A stretch of DNA of 64,000 bases from Psettodes erumei (taxonomy: Eukaryota; Chordata; Actinopteri; Pleuronectiformes; Psettodidae). Positions 47,701 through 55,140 of the stretch are shown piece after piece. A program made the translations under genes and the position numbers. The stretch is taken from positions 1,550,001 through 1,614,000 of the forward strand of contig JAFBJZ010000616.1 of the NCBI GenBank assembly GCA_016785225.1. Direction: 5' to 3'. The notes below the pieces were generated by a model. That model had not been told where the DNA came from, searched no databases, and was given only the letters and a program-made list of their open reading frames with translations. Position 1 is the first letter of the stretch. Every line of letters begins with the position of its first letter.

Positions 47701-49764
47701 TTTGCATTCTCCAGTATCCTCTCTCCTTCACTGGATTAGGGAGTCTAATGCATGACTGCATGCTCATTGAGAGATTTAAGCCCTCCAGTGTCTTTGAGCT
47801 GAGTTTTTGAGCATGCGGTGTTTATTTGTGGCAATTTAATTTGAAGTGCAACATTGCGGCGCTGTTTTAAGAACAAAGACGTACAGTTAACCGTGAACAC
47901 CTGCATTGGTTCAGACATGACATCTAATTTAAATAGAGCAGATGGTTTTGGCGCTGCTGCACACACTGCATGTATTTACTTTTGCCTCTTTTGCCCTCCA
48001 GAGTCTTGAGGGAGATGAGGTGGGTACCAAAGAGATGCCTGTGATCCACACAGAGACAAAAACCATCACCTACGAGGCTGCGGAGGTACATGCGTATAGG
48101 TCCATTCTACACTTTGCACAAACTTTTAGGACCTGCGAGATGATTGTCATGTCATTGAACACTAATGTCTTTTTTTATGGCCAGTGTGCATACTGTGTTA
48201 TCATCTTTGAAACTGCTACTGGGAACAATGATTATTGTGTGATTACTGTGCTTTTTAGCCTGTTTTAGCTCATTGGTTTGGTTTTGCATGCTTCGATCCT
48301 GTTAACCCAGTTTTTAGCCATAAACCAGTTGTATTGAGCTAAACAGAAACAGGTCAGGAAAAACTCACCGTACTTTATCTATTTGGTTAAGACCGTGTTG
48401 CAGTTAAGGAACCAGATAGTTCTCCTCAGGTGAAATAAAAGGAGAGTGAATATTGGACATGAACACAGCTTCAAATGAATGCTAATGTTCCTCTTCGACT
48501 GTTGGATTTGTAAATATGAATTTGTGATCTAACACTTTAGCTGTTGCAGCTTTATAAGATAACACTGTCGGGTGTTGTTTTGTGTTGAGCTGGTTGAGGA
48601 GCTTATCTGCTCCCTGCTGGCCAAACAAATCAATGCCTGCAGGTTTAAGACGGCTCTAACATTTGAAATAGACCCATTAAATCTGCCATAGTGAGTATTT
48701 CAACATTATACACGTCGTCGCCTCCGGATGTGTTTTGCTTATCAGCAGGTCGACACCAACGGCGACGCAGACCCCGGGGTGTTGCTGAGCGCTCAGACCA
48801 TCACCTCGGAAACCACCAGCACCACGACAACCACGCACATCACAAAGGTCAGGGTTCGTCTGTGCTCCCATTGGCCACTTGAAGCCTCAGGCCTGCCACT
48901 CTCTGCTGACTGCAGAGTGCAAACATCAGAATTACCTGAGGAGCTGGGGAGAGGAAATGAACAATTTAACAAACAACAACATCAATTTAACAATTTAAAA
49001 CAGACTCAGTGTTTCTACAAATGCAAATAATTATAACTTAAGCTATTTACGCCTCGAATGTATATGTATTGAAGAAATCCTGGTGAAGAGCAGCAGGATT
49101 TCTTCAGTACATATACATTCAAAAATGTTTCTCCATTTTAAGAATTTAGCCTGACGTTGACTCGCTCAAACTGAATCGAGTGTTTTTCTATTCTCTGTTG
49201 GTCAGACGGTGAAAGGAGGAATATCTGAGACTAGAATCGAGAAGAGAATCGTCATCACGGGAGACACAGACATCGACCACGACCAGGTCTCTTAGAGTTT
49301 TTATCTTTTCACTCTGTTCTTCTTCTTTCTCTTTGCCATTTAAAGTCAGTGCTTGAATTAGAGCCAATGACCGTGGATAAGTCAAATTGTGACCGCAGTG
49401 ATCCCCCAGGACCTTTAACTTGTGCTTTGCGAGCATAGCACAGTCAAATGATACAGAGAGCATGTGATGTCTTAAACGCAACAGTTTGAACTCGTGATGT
49501 GACTTTAAAAAATACTGGACATAAGACATAGTGTAACTAAAAGTGACTTCCGTGTTGGCATACTCACTGACAACATCCCGCTCCCTCCCTGCCCTTCCCC
49601 CGTTCTCTGTCTCCCCCTGGTGATCCCTCCTGGCGCTGCACTCCCGTATATAGGCTCTGGCTCAGGCCATAAAGGAGGCTAAAGAACAGCATCCTGACAT
49701 GTCAGTGACCAAAGTAGTGGTACATAAAGAGACAGAGATCACGCCAGAGGAGGGGGAGGACTGA
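23577..49764 (+). CDS. epb41l3: Band 4.1-like protein 3 (protein 4.1B), gene span
   Basis: Protein 4.1B is a cytosolic membrane-skeleton adaptor. Its FERM domain binds membrane proteins and its later domains bind spectrin-actin. I assembled these phase-consistent coding exons: 23577-23765, 27145-27288, 32158-32262, 32470-32512, 32616-32691, 33163-33381, 34186-34273, 36248-36400, 37022-37119, 37523-37698, 38250-38455, 38912-39496, 41883-41918, 43185-43373, 44078-44143, 44623-45330, 46146-46178, 46342-47481, 48002-48085, 48746-48847, 49206-49286, 49654-49764. All together they give about 1543 residues, longer than the roughly 1087 of human 4.1B because of two large variable exons, so most transcripts probably skip some. 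Domains: head 1-93, FERM about 94-375, FERM-adjacent about 375-430, spectrin-actin-binding core in exon 43185-43373, C-terminal domain from 48002. The MTTESG start and the hydrophobic 585-nt exon mark it as EPB41L3 rather than L1 or L2. The a or b ohnolog is unresolved. Confidence 0.93.
23766..27144 (+). other. epb41l3: Intron of epb41l3
   Basis: A 3.4-kb phase-0 intron. It contains the inverted repeat copy C near 26125-26235. No further exon is recognised. Confidence 0.8.
26125..26235 (-). repeat. Interspersed repeat, copy C (inverted)
   Basis: The sequence GAGAGGTGTTTCTAATATTGTGTCCAC is the reverse complement of the ACAAAATAATAGAAAC-CCT block seen near 6570 and 18133. The flanking CTCACTGGTCACTTCATTAA upstream is also typical of a common fish repeat. 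Confidence 0.5.
27145..27288 (+). CDS. epb41l3: epb41l3 exon: start of FERM domain
   Basis: 48 codons, phase 0 on both sides (acceptor CCCCGACAG, donor GAG then GTGAGA). A polar Ser/Arg linker (SRLSRSPLRGVKK) leads into the FERM F1 lobe, MQCKVTLLDGSDFTLNVE. The linker is shorter than in human 4.1B. Confidence 0.92.
27289..32157 (+). other. epb41l3: Intron of epb41l3
   Basis: A 4.9-kb phase-0 intron with a repeat at about 27420-27900. A segment near 28140-28265 carries several TTAATTA-type sites and may be a conserved non-coding element. No exon is recognised in it. Confidence 0.75.
27420..27900 (+). repeat. Teleost interspersed repeat (CACCATCTTGG type)
   Basis: It contains a recognisable series of blocks: GTCACCATCTTGG, GGAGGACAGGGTGGAGCTAAG, CGGACCATAATTTACAAATT, CTCATAGACGTCCATACAAAC and AGTCGCCCCCTG. 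From memory this is a high-copy non-coding repeat of percomorph fish. It is about 480 nt with no open frame. The family name is not known to me. Confidence 0.65.
32158..32262 (+). CDS. epb41l3: epb41l3 exon: FERM F1 lobe
   Basis: 35 codons, phase 0 on both sides (acceptor TCTCACAG, donor AAG then GTAATG). It encodes KRAKGQMLFDKVCDHLNLLE and onward to ENQK, the conserved rest of the F1 lobe. Confidence 0.95.
32470..32512 (+). CDS. epb41l3: epb41l3 exon: FERM F1/F2 link
   Basis: A 43-nt exon, phase 0 in and one base over at the end (donor A then GTAAGT). It encodes NWLDPSKELKKQIR, the conserved F1-F2 junction. Confidence 0.93.
32616..32691 (+). CDS. epb41l3: epb41l3 exon: FERM F2 start
   Basis: A 76-nt exon that completes the split Thr codon and encodes GPWNFAFNVKFYPPDPAQLTE and onward to DIT, ending inside an Arg codon (donor AG then GTGAGT). 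The NVKFYPPDPAQL block is diagnostic of 4.1 proteins. Confidence 0.95.
32692..33162 (+). other. epb41l3: epb41l3 intron containing a 65-nt palindrome
   Basis: A 471-nt intron that includes a perfect 30-bp inverted repeat at 32938-33002 and a partial extra copy of its inner part just upstream (about 32910-32937). Confidence 0.85.
32938..33002. repeat. Perfect inverted repeat (30-bp arms, 5-nt spacer)
   Basis: The left arm (32938-32967, starting CCTAGCTAACTATG) is the exact reverse complement of the right arm (32973-33002, ending CATAGTTAGCTAGG). They are separated by CTAGC. The block CTACATGCTAGCCAT also occurs just upstream, so the unit may be part of a small repeat. It would fold as a hairpin in RNA or a cruciform in DNA. 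Confidence 0.95.
33163..33381 (+). CDS. epb41l3: epb41l3 exon: FERM F2 lobe
   Basis: A 219-nt exon beginning RYYLCLQLRDDVVSGRLPCSF and containing LGSYTVQSELGDYDPEELG. It ends in a split Lys codon (AA then GTTAGT). Read-through into the intron would give a short tail and a stop at 33418-33420. Confidence 0.95.
33382..34185 (+). other. epb41l3: Intron of epb41l3
   Basis: An 804-nt intron; nothing else recognised. Confidence 0.85.
34186..34273 (+). CDS. epb41l3: epb41l3 exon: FERM F2/F3
   Basis: An 88-nt exon encoding GITPADAEMHFLENAKKLSM and YGVDLHHAK, ending in phase 0 (donor AAG then GTAGCA). It is nearly identical to the mammalian family sequence. Confidence 0.95.
34274..36247 (+). other. 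epb41l3: Intron of epb41l3
   Basis: A 2.0-kb phase-0 intron with a TG microsatellite at about 35387-35409. Open frames of 110-150 codons at 34963-35536 and 35425-35805 lack domains and are not supported. Confidence 0.8.
36248..36400 (+). CDS. epb41l3: epb41l3 exon: FERM F3 lobe
   Basis: 51 codons, phase 0 on both sides. It begins DSEGVEIMLGVCASGLLIYR and ends in FYIKIRPGE, with the same length as the human exon-encoded segment. Confidence 0.96.
36401..37021 (+). other. epb41l3: Intron of epb41l3
   Basis: A 621-nt intron, AT-rich in its second half; nothing else recognised. Confidence 0.85.
37022..37119 (+). CDS. epb41l3: epb41l3 exon: end of FERM domain
   Basis: A 98-nt exon beginning FEQFESTIGFKLPNHRAAKR and ending HHTFF plus a split Arg codon (AG then GTAAGT). 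This is the end of the F3 lobe. Confidence 0.96.
37120..37522 (+). other. epb41l3: Intron of epb41l3
   Basis: A 403-nt intron; nothing else recognised. Confidence 0.85.
37523..37698 (+). CDS. epb41l3: epb41l3 exon: FERM-adjacent (FA) domain
   Basis: A 176-nt exon encoding PEAPPKKFLSLGSKFRYSGR, the Arg-rich RTQAQTRRASS stretch and ERSSSKRYNMSRSLDG. The FA segment is a known site of phosphorylation and regulation in 4.1 proteins. The RRAS and KRYNMSRS serines are visible candidate sites here. It ends one base into a codon (donor G then GTAAGG). Confidence 0.95.
37699..38249 (+). other. epb41l3: Intron of epb41l3
   Basis: A 551-nt intron; nothing else recognised. Confidence 0.85.
38250..38455 (+). 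CDS. epb41l3: epb41l3 exon after FA domain (U2 region)
   Basis: A 206-nt exon encoding ENHETLMKDSAAGGAAKVIA followed by ITTVTTEKKAEEEKAEQED and an acidic tail ending DMK, phase 0 (donor AAG then GTAAAC). It corresponds to the human ENHEIYMKDS ... EKKAEEE region but lacks part of it. Confidence 0.92.
38456..38911 (+). other. epb41l3: Intron of epb41l3
   Basis: A 456-nt phase-0 intron ending in a CT-rich tract and CCCATCAG; nothing else recognised. Confidence 0.8.
38912..39496 (+). CDS. epb41l3: epb41l3 large alternative exon with hydrophobic segment
   Basis: 195 codons, phase 0 on both sides (acceptor CTCCCATCAG, donor GAG then GTGTGT). It starts YSPHVHETDPLRSE, has an Arg-rich part (VRRRRREN, CRRRQARADRK), then TLFSFSLHLPD, LDDDGYITFPDLSE, and a long hydrophobic stretch at about 39314-39421 (IPCFLFIFFFLLS ... 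YALTLSFPLALCLCYLEPKA), ending DSSEEEE. The second half matches the exon present only in the longest human EPB41L3 isoforms. The first half keeps only the scattered SP, TD, RR and EN positions. It is probably alternatively spliced. The hydrophobic part could be a membrane hairpin in a protein otherwise thought to be cytosolic. Confidence 0.88.
39497..41882 (+). other. epb41l3: Intron of epb41l3 with TGCATG motifs
   Basis: A 2.4-kb phase-0 intron. TGCATG, the binding motif of RBFOX splicing factors, occurs at 39845, 40135, 40396, 41057 and 41066. A possible small exon after the acceptor at about 39606 (CTGTTCCAG) was considered, but it has no clear donor or homology. Confidence 0.7.
41883..41918 (+). 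CDS. epb41l3: epb41l3 36-nt micro-exon before the actin-binding core
   Basis: 12 codons, SDADEDSEMRTQ, phase 0 on both sides (acceptor CTGTCAG, donor CAG then GTACAC). It aligns with the acidic segment SDQEEDAELKAQ in the same position of human 4.1B. TGCATG motifs at 42454, 42469, 42473 and 42784 in the following intron suggest regulated inclusion. Confidence 0.82.
41919..43184 (+). other. epb41l3: Intron of epb41l3 with clustered TGCATG
   Basis: A 1.27-kb intron with four TGCATG hexamers, three of them within 25 nt (42454-42478). A CAC-repeat at about 41960-41980 makes a poly-His frame of no meaning. Confidence 0.75.
43185..43373 (+). CDS. epb41l3: epb41l3 exon: spectrin-actin-binding core
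   Basis: 63 codons, phase 0 on both sides. It contains VKHQTNISELKRSFLETGGG, TEWEKRLSSSPARSPRADEA and PMIEPLEPQD. The HxxISELK and EWEKRLS blocks correspond to 4.1R exon 17, part of the domain that stabilises the spectrin-actin complex. Confidence 0.95.
43374..44077 (+). other. epb41l3: Intron of epb41l3
   Basis: A 704-nt intron ending in a tandem acceptor CAGCAG; otherwise nothing recognised. Confidence 0.8.
44078..44143 (+). CDS. epb41l3: epb41l3 small exon with tandem (NAGNAG) acceptor
   Basis: 22 codons beginning QTKDEQPAGEETKGEVEPKA, phase 0 (donor GAG then GTAAAA). It corresponds to the human ETKQSSGEK region. The acceptor reads TTCAGCAG, so use of the second AG would remove the first Gln and start the exon at 44081. 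Confidence 0.85.
44144..44622 (+). other. epb41l3: Intron of epb41l3
   Basis: A 479-nt intron; read-through from the preceding exon stays open for most of it but without domain content. Confidence 0.7.
44623..45330 (+). CDS. epb41l3: epb41l3 large variable acidic exon (U3 region)
   Basis: About 236 codons, in phase 0 after acceptor CCCCCAG. It is a hydrophilic Glu/Lys/Ser-rich sequence that includes FMDGTLREVEEKTPDSQEE, KKAMASWISEEVKTEAAEV and SEIFTFEEFQTEQK. The SEIF block recalls GSEIFSLLE of human 4.1B. The proposed donor (GTG then GTACTG at 45331) is weak. If unused, the frame runs six more codons to a stop at 45346-45348. Stronger-looking phase-0 GT sites inside the exon (for example GAG then GTGAAG near 45150) could also serve. 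Coding nature is well supported; the 3' edge is not. Confidence 0.7.
45331..46145 (+). other. epb41l3: Intron of epb41l3
   Basis: An 815-nt region with T-rich tracts (about 45575-45685); nothing else recognised. Confidence 0.6.
46146..46178 (+). CDS. epb41l3: epb41l3 33-nt micro-exon
   Basis: 11 codons, STLGWVSSSQK, phase 0 on both sides, between a good acceptor (CGTCCCATCAG) and donor (AAG then GTGACC). It matches in position and pattern the human 4.1B segment STSQSWVQK. It is too short to be found as an open frame. Confidence 0.75.
46342..47481 (+). CDS. epb41l3: epb41l3 380-codon variable exon with possible PP1-docking motifs
   Basis: Phase 0 on both sides (acceptor TTTTTTCACAG, donor GAG then GTAACC). 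It encodes a long acidic, probably disordered segment. In the last third is KRVQF (47005-47019), an RVxF-type motif, followed by the acidic stretch YFEEEELPTELEDGIEEMDE and then GILK (47146-47157), a SILK-type motif, in FPGILKPLPFEKEKYYY. RVxF and SILK are known docking motifs for protein phosphatase 1. I do not recall this region in human 4.1B, so it may be a fish-specific or seldom annotated isoform. Read-through past the donor gives a stop at 47551-47553. Confidence 0.8.
47482..48001 (+). other. epb41l3: Intron of epb41l3 with three TGCATG motifs
   Basis: A 520-nt intron with TGCATG at 47749, 47757 and 47967, downstream of the large variable exon. Confidence 0.8.
48002..48085 (+). CDS. epb41l3: epb41l3 exon: start of C-terminal domain
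   Basis: 28 codons, phase 0 on both sides, ending KEMPVIHTETKTITYEAAE, the conserved opening of the 4.1 C-terminal domain. Confidence 0.95.
48086..48745 (+). other. epb41l3: Intron of epb41l3
   Basis: A 660-nt intron with one TGCATG at 48285, ending in a tandem acceptor ATCAGCAG. Confidence 0.85.
48746..48847 (+). CDS. epb41l3: epb41l3 exon: C-terminal domain, tandem acceptor
   Basis: 34 codons if the first AG is used (QVDTNGDADPGVLLSAQ, then TITSETTSTTTTTHITK), or 33 if the second AG is used (exon start 48749). It corresponds to human VDPGTDLEPGVLMSAQ. Donor AAG then GTCAGG, phase 0. Confidence 0.94.
48848..49205 (+). other. epb41l3: epb41l3 intron containing a long hairpin
   Basis: A 358-nt intron with an inverted repeat at 49056-49120 that could form a 27-bp stem. 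Confidence 0.85.
49056..49120 (+). repeat. Inverted repeat, 27-bp arms with one mismatch
   Basis: The arm at 49056-49082 (GAATGTATATGTATTGAAGA ...) pairs with 49094-49120 across an 11-nt loop. The single difference would be a G-U pair in sense-strand RNA. The size (65 nt) is within the range of a short precursor hairpin, but it may simply be a small palindromic element. Confidence 0.9.
49206..49286 (+). CDS. epb41l3: epb41l3 exon: C-terminal domain
   Basis: 27 codons, phase 0 on both sides: TVKGGISETRIEKRIVITGD followed by TDIDHDQ. It differs from the mammalian sequence essentially by one residue. Confidence 0.97.
49287..49653 (+). other. epb41l3: Intron of epb41l3
   Basis: A 367-nt intron; nothing else recognised. 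Confidence 0.85.
49654..49764 (+). CDS. epb41l3: epb41l3 last coding exon
   Basis: 36 residues plus stop: ALAQAIKEAKEQHPDMSVTK, then VVVHKETEITPEEGED. The acceptor is CGTATATAG. The exon continues only 5 nt past the TGA to a donor (CCCAG then GTAAGA at 49770), so the 3' UTR is split. A stop so close to the last junction should not trigger nonsense-mediated decay. Confidence 0.97.
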   Translation, partial: ALAQAIKEAKEQHPDMSVTKVVVHKETEITPEEGED

Positions 49765-49769
49765 CCCAG

Positions 49770-52703
49770 GTAAGACCCTAATGAGGCCCCGGTCCCGGGC
49801 GCTGTCCAGTCTAGTCTGGTCTGGTTTTAGCTTTGGAACGTTGGTTGGACTGGGCTTTTTCAAGCTGGTCTCCATTATCGGGCATGCTGCTTTCCCATCA
49901 ACACTTGCTGACACTGGCACGGACAGACTCGCTTCTGTAGCACTCGCAGCTAATGCATCATGCTGTTGTCATTTCAGCTCCACTCCCCCCGCAGGGAAAA
50001 GGTCGGCCGTAGCGTGTGTGCACGCAGAGCGGATATTAGAGTCTCAGCTCTAATGAAAAGGCTTAAAAACCTTCAGAGTAATGCTGCAGGCAGTCGCATG
50101 CAAGCTCCTGTAACTTGGCTGCAACACTCCCCCCTGCTGGAAAGAAACACAATCCCTTTTTAGTAGCGAGAGCTGCTGTGTGTGCTGTACATGTAACACA
50201 AATAATCCCAAAATTAAACAATCTAAAGTGCAATGCTGATTTTTAAAATTTCCAAAATTGTGAAAATATGGTTGAAAGCTTGAGCTGATTTTTTTTTTTC
50301 ATATCTGCTAAGTACAGAAAAACAAGTCGTGTTGAGATCGTAAGCCTTCATGTTCACGCATTGTTGTGTCCACATTGTGTAGCCACACAAAGGACACTGA
50401 CAGTGATGAGCGATTAAATACTGGCTCAACCGGCTTCTGCCGCTCTGAACGTTCAATCTGTGCACACATCGGGCTGCAGTCCCACTGCAGTCCATTTTCA
50501 ACTCTGTTCTTACATGAACAAATGAAAGTACTGTCAGCCAAAAGCATCAGTTTAACATGTGCCATAAAAATTGTTATAAAAATTACTGTTAGACTTTTAA
50601 TTAATGCAATTCAATAACAGGTTTAAGAATATTCTACAAATAAAAAGTTAGCAAAGTTTAAGTTTACGTGGTTAACAGTCTCAGCATTAGATTTTAGGTT
50701 TAATAAATCAAAAATACAAATAATAGTTTAACTGGACAGCTTGGAGAGGAAGAGTATTCACACTTACGGGTGTATCACTGAAATGTCGAAACTGTATTTC
50801 TGGACCACTTGTGTTTGGAACGATTTGTAACTGTTCCTCTGTGCGTGTGTGTGTGTGTGTGTGTTGGGGGGGGGCAGATTTAGGTCAGCGGTCCTTGTGG
50901 CAGGCTTTCAAACAAACAAACTTCACAAACGAAGCCATTTGTGTTTCAACTTGTCCGCCGTCAGGATTAAATCAGTCGTGGAGCCGACATGAGGGGAACC
51001 TCTCATTCCATCGCGCCGCAGCATGCCGTTGTAACCCCGCCACCTTTCCTCTGAAGCATTTGTATTTGTCTCTTGGAAACTACACATTGTCTAGTTTGGT
51101 CTTATTCACCTCTTTGCCTCTGAAGCTTGTCATTTCATTAGATACCTACTGAAGCGATTCCCAAGGTGCAGGGTGTGGGTCGAGCAGGCGTGCATGTGTG
51201 TACTTGTGGAGCTCACCAGATGGGAATGCTTGGCTTTGTTTCTGCAGCCTTGCCCTCAGTACTGCGTGTGTGTCTGTAGGCTGCGTCTCTGAGTAACACT
51301 GTTAACACGATAAAACTACGTGTTTTCTCTGTGATCTTTTGTACGCTCGTCCGTTTCCACTGGAGATACACACAGACCGGTGGGGCATTGTCCACAGTGT
51401 CGTTAACATTCAAATTCAGACGTCGCACAACTCTACTCCAGTGCACTATGCTTTTACCCCCCCCCCTTCATCAGCGTGTCTGAGGGGTTTTTTGTGGTTT
51501 CTTGACATAAAGTTCCTGGATCCGTCATGTGACTGAAATTCACCATAAACACCATGTGCACAGAAAAAGAAAACATCCCTTTCTTCCGATTAGAACACCA
51601 GAAACGGATCAGAAACAAAACACCAGACACAGTGTTTAAGATGGGGTTTCCCCCCCACATGCCCCCCCACCACCAAGTCTTATTTTCCTTCCCATAGCTG
51701 TAAATTAGTTGTGAGACATTTGCAGCCTGGAGCCTGCAGCCAGTCTGCTAGCTGCTAACTGTCTTGGAGGGCCAGGGTGCAGTCACATGAGCACTGCTTT
51801 CTGAGCGGGGGGGGGCGGGCTGTGCTGCCCTCTGGGACTGTCTTTCAGCCTACATGCAACCAGAATGGATTATCCTTCAGGGTGGATGTAAGAGCGAAGG
51901 GAAGCCAACGTCACTGTTGGACGGAGCCAATATCCCTCCAGAGGTTCCAAAAAATCCCACCTCCTTCTTATCTCAACAGAAATTTCCTATTATAATTTTA
52001 ATTATAATTTATAAATTTCCTATTATATTCATTTTTATGTGTATTTTAACCTGTCACATTATTTTTTCATAACGCCGTATATTCAAATCAGTTTAAGTCC
52101 AATTGCATTTGAGGCTAACACATCCATCCACATTTTTTTATTTGTGAATGTTTTGAGAGGTTCCTGCTTTTTGAGCTCAAATATAGTTCAGCAGATTCTG
52201 CAAAAATGGCTTCAAGCCTTGATTCCTCATTTGACCCTCTCCAGCTTTGAGTACCTAATTTCAGAAATCCAAACATCTTCCTTCTCTCTTCGATGAAGGC
52301 AGGAAAAAAGTTGGTTGTATTTACGGTTCTCTGGAGAGGAGCTGTGTGACATGTTTCAATTTTGGTGGGATGAAATTCAAATGGCACAACCACACTGTTT
52401 CAGATAAATAATTGTGTTTTTTTCTGTATTATTCAGTAGAGACACAATCGTTCTCAGAATGTGAAATAGTTTCAATTGGTGGGAGCATTATTTTATTAGA
52501 TATAGTGTCCAAGAAGCCTGTGTGTATCTACTCTATGTTGTGTTTGTGTATCTCAGTAGTTCCCCTTTGCATCTACTTTAAAACTGCCATAACCTTTTAT
52601 CAGGCTCATCTTCAGTCTTGGGCAGGGCGCACTGTGGCACTGAAGGTCCAGATGTGATTAAATATGCAGGATGCACTAACTGCTGTTTCCTCCGCTCTTC
52701 CAG
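49770..52703 (+). other. epb41l3: 3' UTR intron of epb41l3 (inferred)
   Basis: It lies between the donor after the stop codon and the acceptor at 52701-52703 (CGCTCTTCCAG). It contains a TG run with a G tract at about 50840-50875 and AT-rich sequence near 51980-52080 with a 15-nt direct repeat (AAATTTCCTATTATA). No coding exon is seen. Confidence 0.55.
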
Positions 52704-53745
52704 GAGTAACACAGAGGGCTCTTTTCTGTTCCGCCTCCCGCAAATCCAACATCCACAACTCCTCATGTTACGCCGGGACTCTCAGAAGACTAGAAAAGGC
52801 TCCTTACTCTCCAAATGCTGCAGCTCGCCGCTAGCCGCAAACCATCACCTGCAAAATAAATCAGTGCATTTTTGCATGAGAAGGACGCAATGTCGCATTA
52901 CCAAGCAAATGGCAAGATTATACAGAAAACCGTACGATTCTACAAATGGTTCTCGATCCATCTGCACGCCGAATTCCTGTGTGCAAAGAGCAAGCAAACC
53001 TTTTTGCTTTCACTGCCTTATGACTTTGATGCATTTTTATGATTGAGAATAATTATTGTAGCAACCTCTTATTTATGAAATAAAGCCATCACTCCACAAA
53101 CTTTAAATCGCCGTAGTCTATATATGTTAGAGAGCATACACTATTTAACCTTGCTGTAGAGAAGTGCCAACCTCGTTTGCCAGCAAGCATCGCCTCACCC
53201 GCCCAGAACACCCCCATGATTTTTTTTTTTCCCATGAGGTTATGTCACTACAGAAATCACTGCAGCCCAGTACTGTACATATCAAAGCTTTCCTAGGAGA
53301 ATAGCAAATTATCTTTCACAGTTGATTTTGTCACGTCTACTTGAAATGTGTTTTTCCTTTTTATGATCATTTCAGTATTTTAGCATTTCTCATCAGCTGA
53401 TTCCACCCGCCACCCAGGAGGTCTACTTTGCAAACGCCAAGGAATCCTGATTTCTGTGCAAGAAATAGATTTTTACGTGCCTGTGCAGGCTTCGAATGTT
53501 TTCAAAGGGTAGATGATCGGCTGCAGCACAAGTCCCAGGTTTGTGTGACTGTGAGGCAAAGGGCTCAGACTGCCGAGCTCTGCCCAAACTAGATGCAAAG
53601 CCAAAAGAGATCTGTCAACCCCACCTCCCAAACATGTGTATGCCTCCCTCGTCTGTTTAACTGTATCTGAATAACCGAGCATTGTTCATGTACAGCCATA
53701 ATGTTCTCCTCCAATGGTGAAATAAAAGTGGCAAGTGCATTTTGT
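52704..53745 (+). other. epb41l3: Terminal 3' UTR exon of epb41l3 (inferred)
   Basis: It starts after a strong acceptor and contains AATAAA hexamers at 52855, 53079 and 53721. The end is placed after the last of these, and alternative polyadenylation is likely. A 142-codon frame at 52618-53046 overlaps but shows no domain. Confidence 0.5.
53721..53726 (+). terminator. epb41l3: Candidate distal polyadenylation signal of epb41l3
   Basis: AATAAA followed by a T-rich stretch (TTTTGTTTTTAATTTG), a good cleavage context. Proximal hexamers lie at 52855-52860 and 53079-53084. Confidence 0.5.
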
Positions 53746-55140
53746 TTTTAATTTGCTATGTTTTCTTCACAAATAATAAAAATGTCGACCACAGTACTGA
53801 AACCTGTGTCACCAGAGGACCTATTGATTTGATTGTTGAACCACTACTAATTCAACTATTTATGAATAATAAATAAAACACTAATCAAGGTTTTGATCAC
53901 AGTGAGGACTTTTATAGCTGTAGTATAGTATATGACATTGAACCTTTGATTCATTATTTATATTCTTTTATTATTATCAGTGAGTTCCATCTAAATCGAA
54001 AGGTTATAAAGAATCCAACTTGTCGATCGATGGTCCCAAGCAATAACCTGAGCAGACGAAACAACAGTTTTCATATCCTCAGGAACTAAAATAACCTGAA
54101 GAACGAGGTGTGATGATTAAACCATTTCAGTTTAAACGCGATATTAATGGGAGTGGGCTGACTCTGCAAACTGTTGTTGATCTATTATTCATCACGCTAA
54201 ATGTTCCAAACACGTAATCGATCTGTTAAAAGTAGAACCCTCGGGCTAATTAAGACAGGATTTTTTTTTTTTTACTGCTGTGGTTAATTACGTTGAATAC
54301 GCCCAGGCCGCCGAAGCCCCGCCCACGCTGGATATGTACGTGTTTCCCACAGAAAGGCGCAAAAGTAAGAGCTCTCACTCTGTTTCTGTTTCTGGGTGCG
54401 AGTGGCTCAACGGGAGAGCTCCGTTTGTGTTAGTAGGTCAGATATTTGTGCCTCACGTCTCTTTTTCTTAAAAAAAAAAAAAAAGTTTGTATACTAACTG
54501 GCTAAACGATTAATCTGAAATGTCAACGTGACCACCAAACAGAGGTTGGTTGATGACACCGTTTTTTTGTGCAATTTCAAAAAAATATGAGAAATATGAA
54601 CTGCAGACTCAAAATGGTGCAGTACAACACAAAAACTGCTTCAATTTGTCCAAGAAAAACAAGAACTTTTTTTAAATGTGTTTTTCTTTGCTTTAAACAT
54701 TTTGCGTTTTTCCCCACGGGGATGCATTTTGGAGTTTCCCGCAAATGATGAGTTCTAACGTAATGAATGTGACATTAATTAGTGAAGAGGAGATCTGTGG
54801 TGTAGAATCTGATTTATGGGGTTAATTTGAAGGAAAGGGCAAATCATTTTTCAATCATTCAATTATTCCTTGCTATTATATATTATATGTTCCAATGCCT
54901 ATTTTTGAATACATATATTTTACCGTTTTATATATAACTCTCAGATATACTTAAAATGTTGTTACCCCATCCTTTAACACACTATCTGGGTAATATTCAA
55001 GACAAGCAATAAAATGCCAGAATTTCAACGGTACCAGCTTCTCACATGTGAATATTCCCCAGATTCACATTAAATTTTAGATTTTTGACTGTTAATCAAA
55101 AACAAAAAAAACATGTATTTATGAACTTGGGCTCGAAGAT
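53746..55140. other. Intergenic region between epb41l3 and zbtb14
   Basis: AT-rich sequence with no gene seen. It includes a short CpG-containing patch at 54285-54365. Confidence 0.6.

Noticed and set aside
52618..53046. 142-codon open frame in the epb41l3 3' region
   Set aside because: It spans the inferred acceptor of the 3' UTR exon and has no domain.
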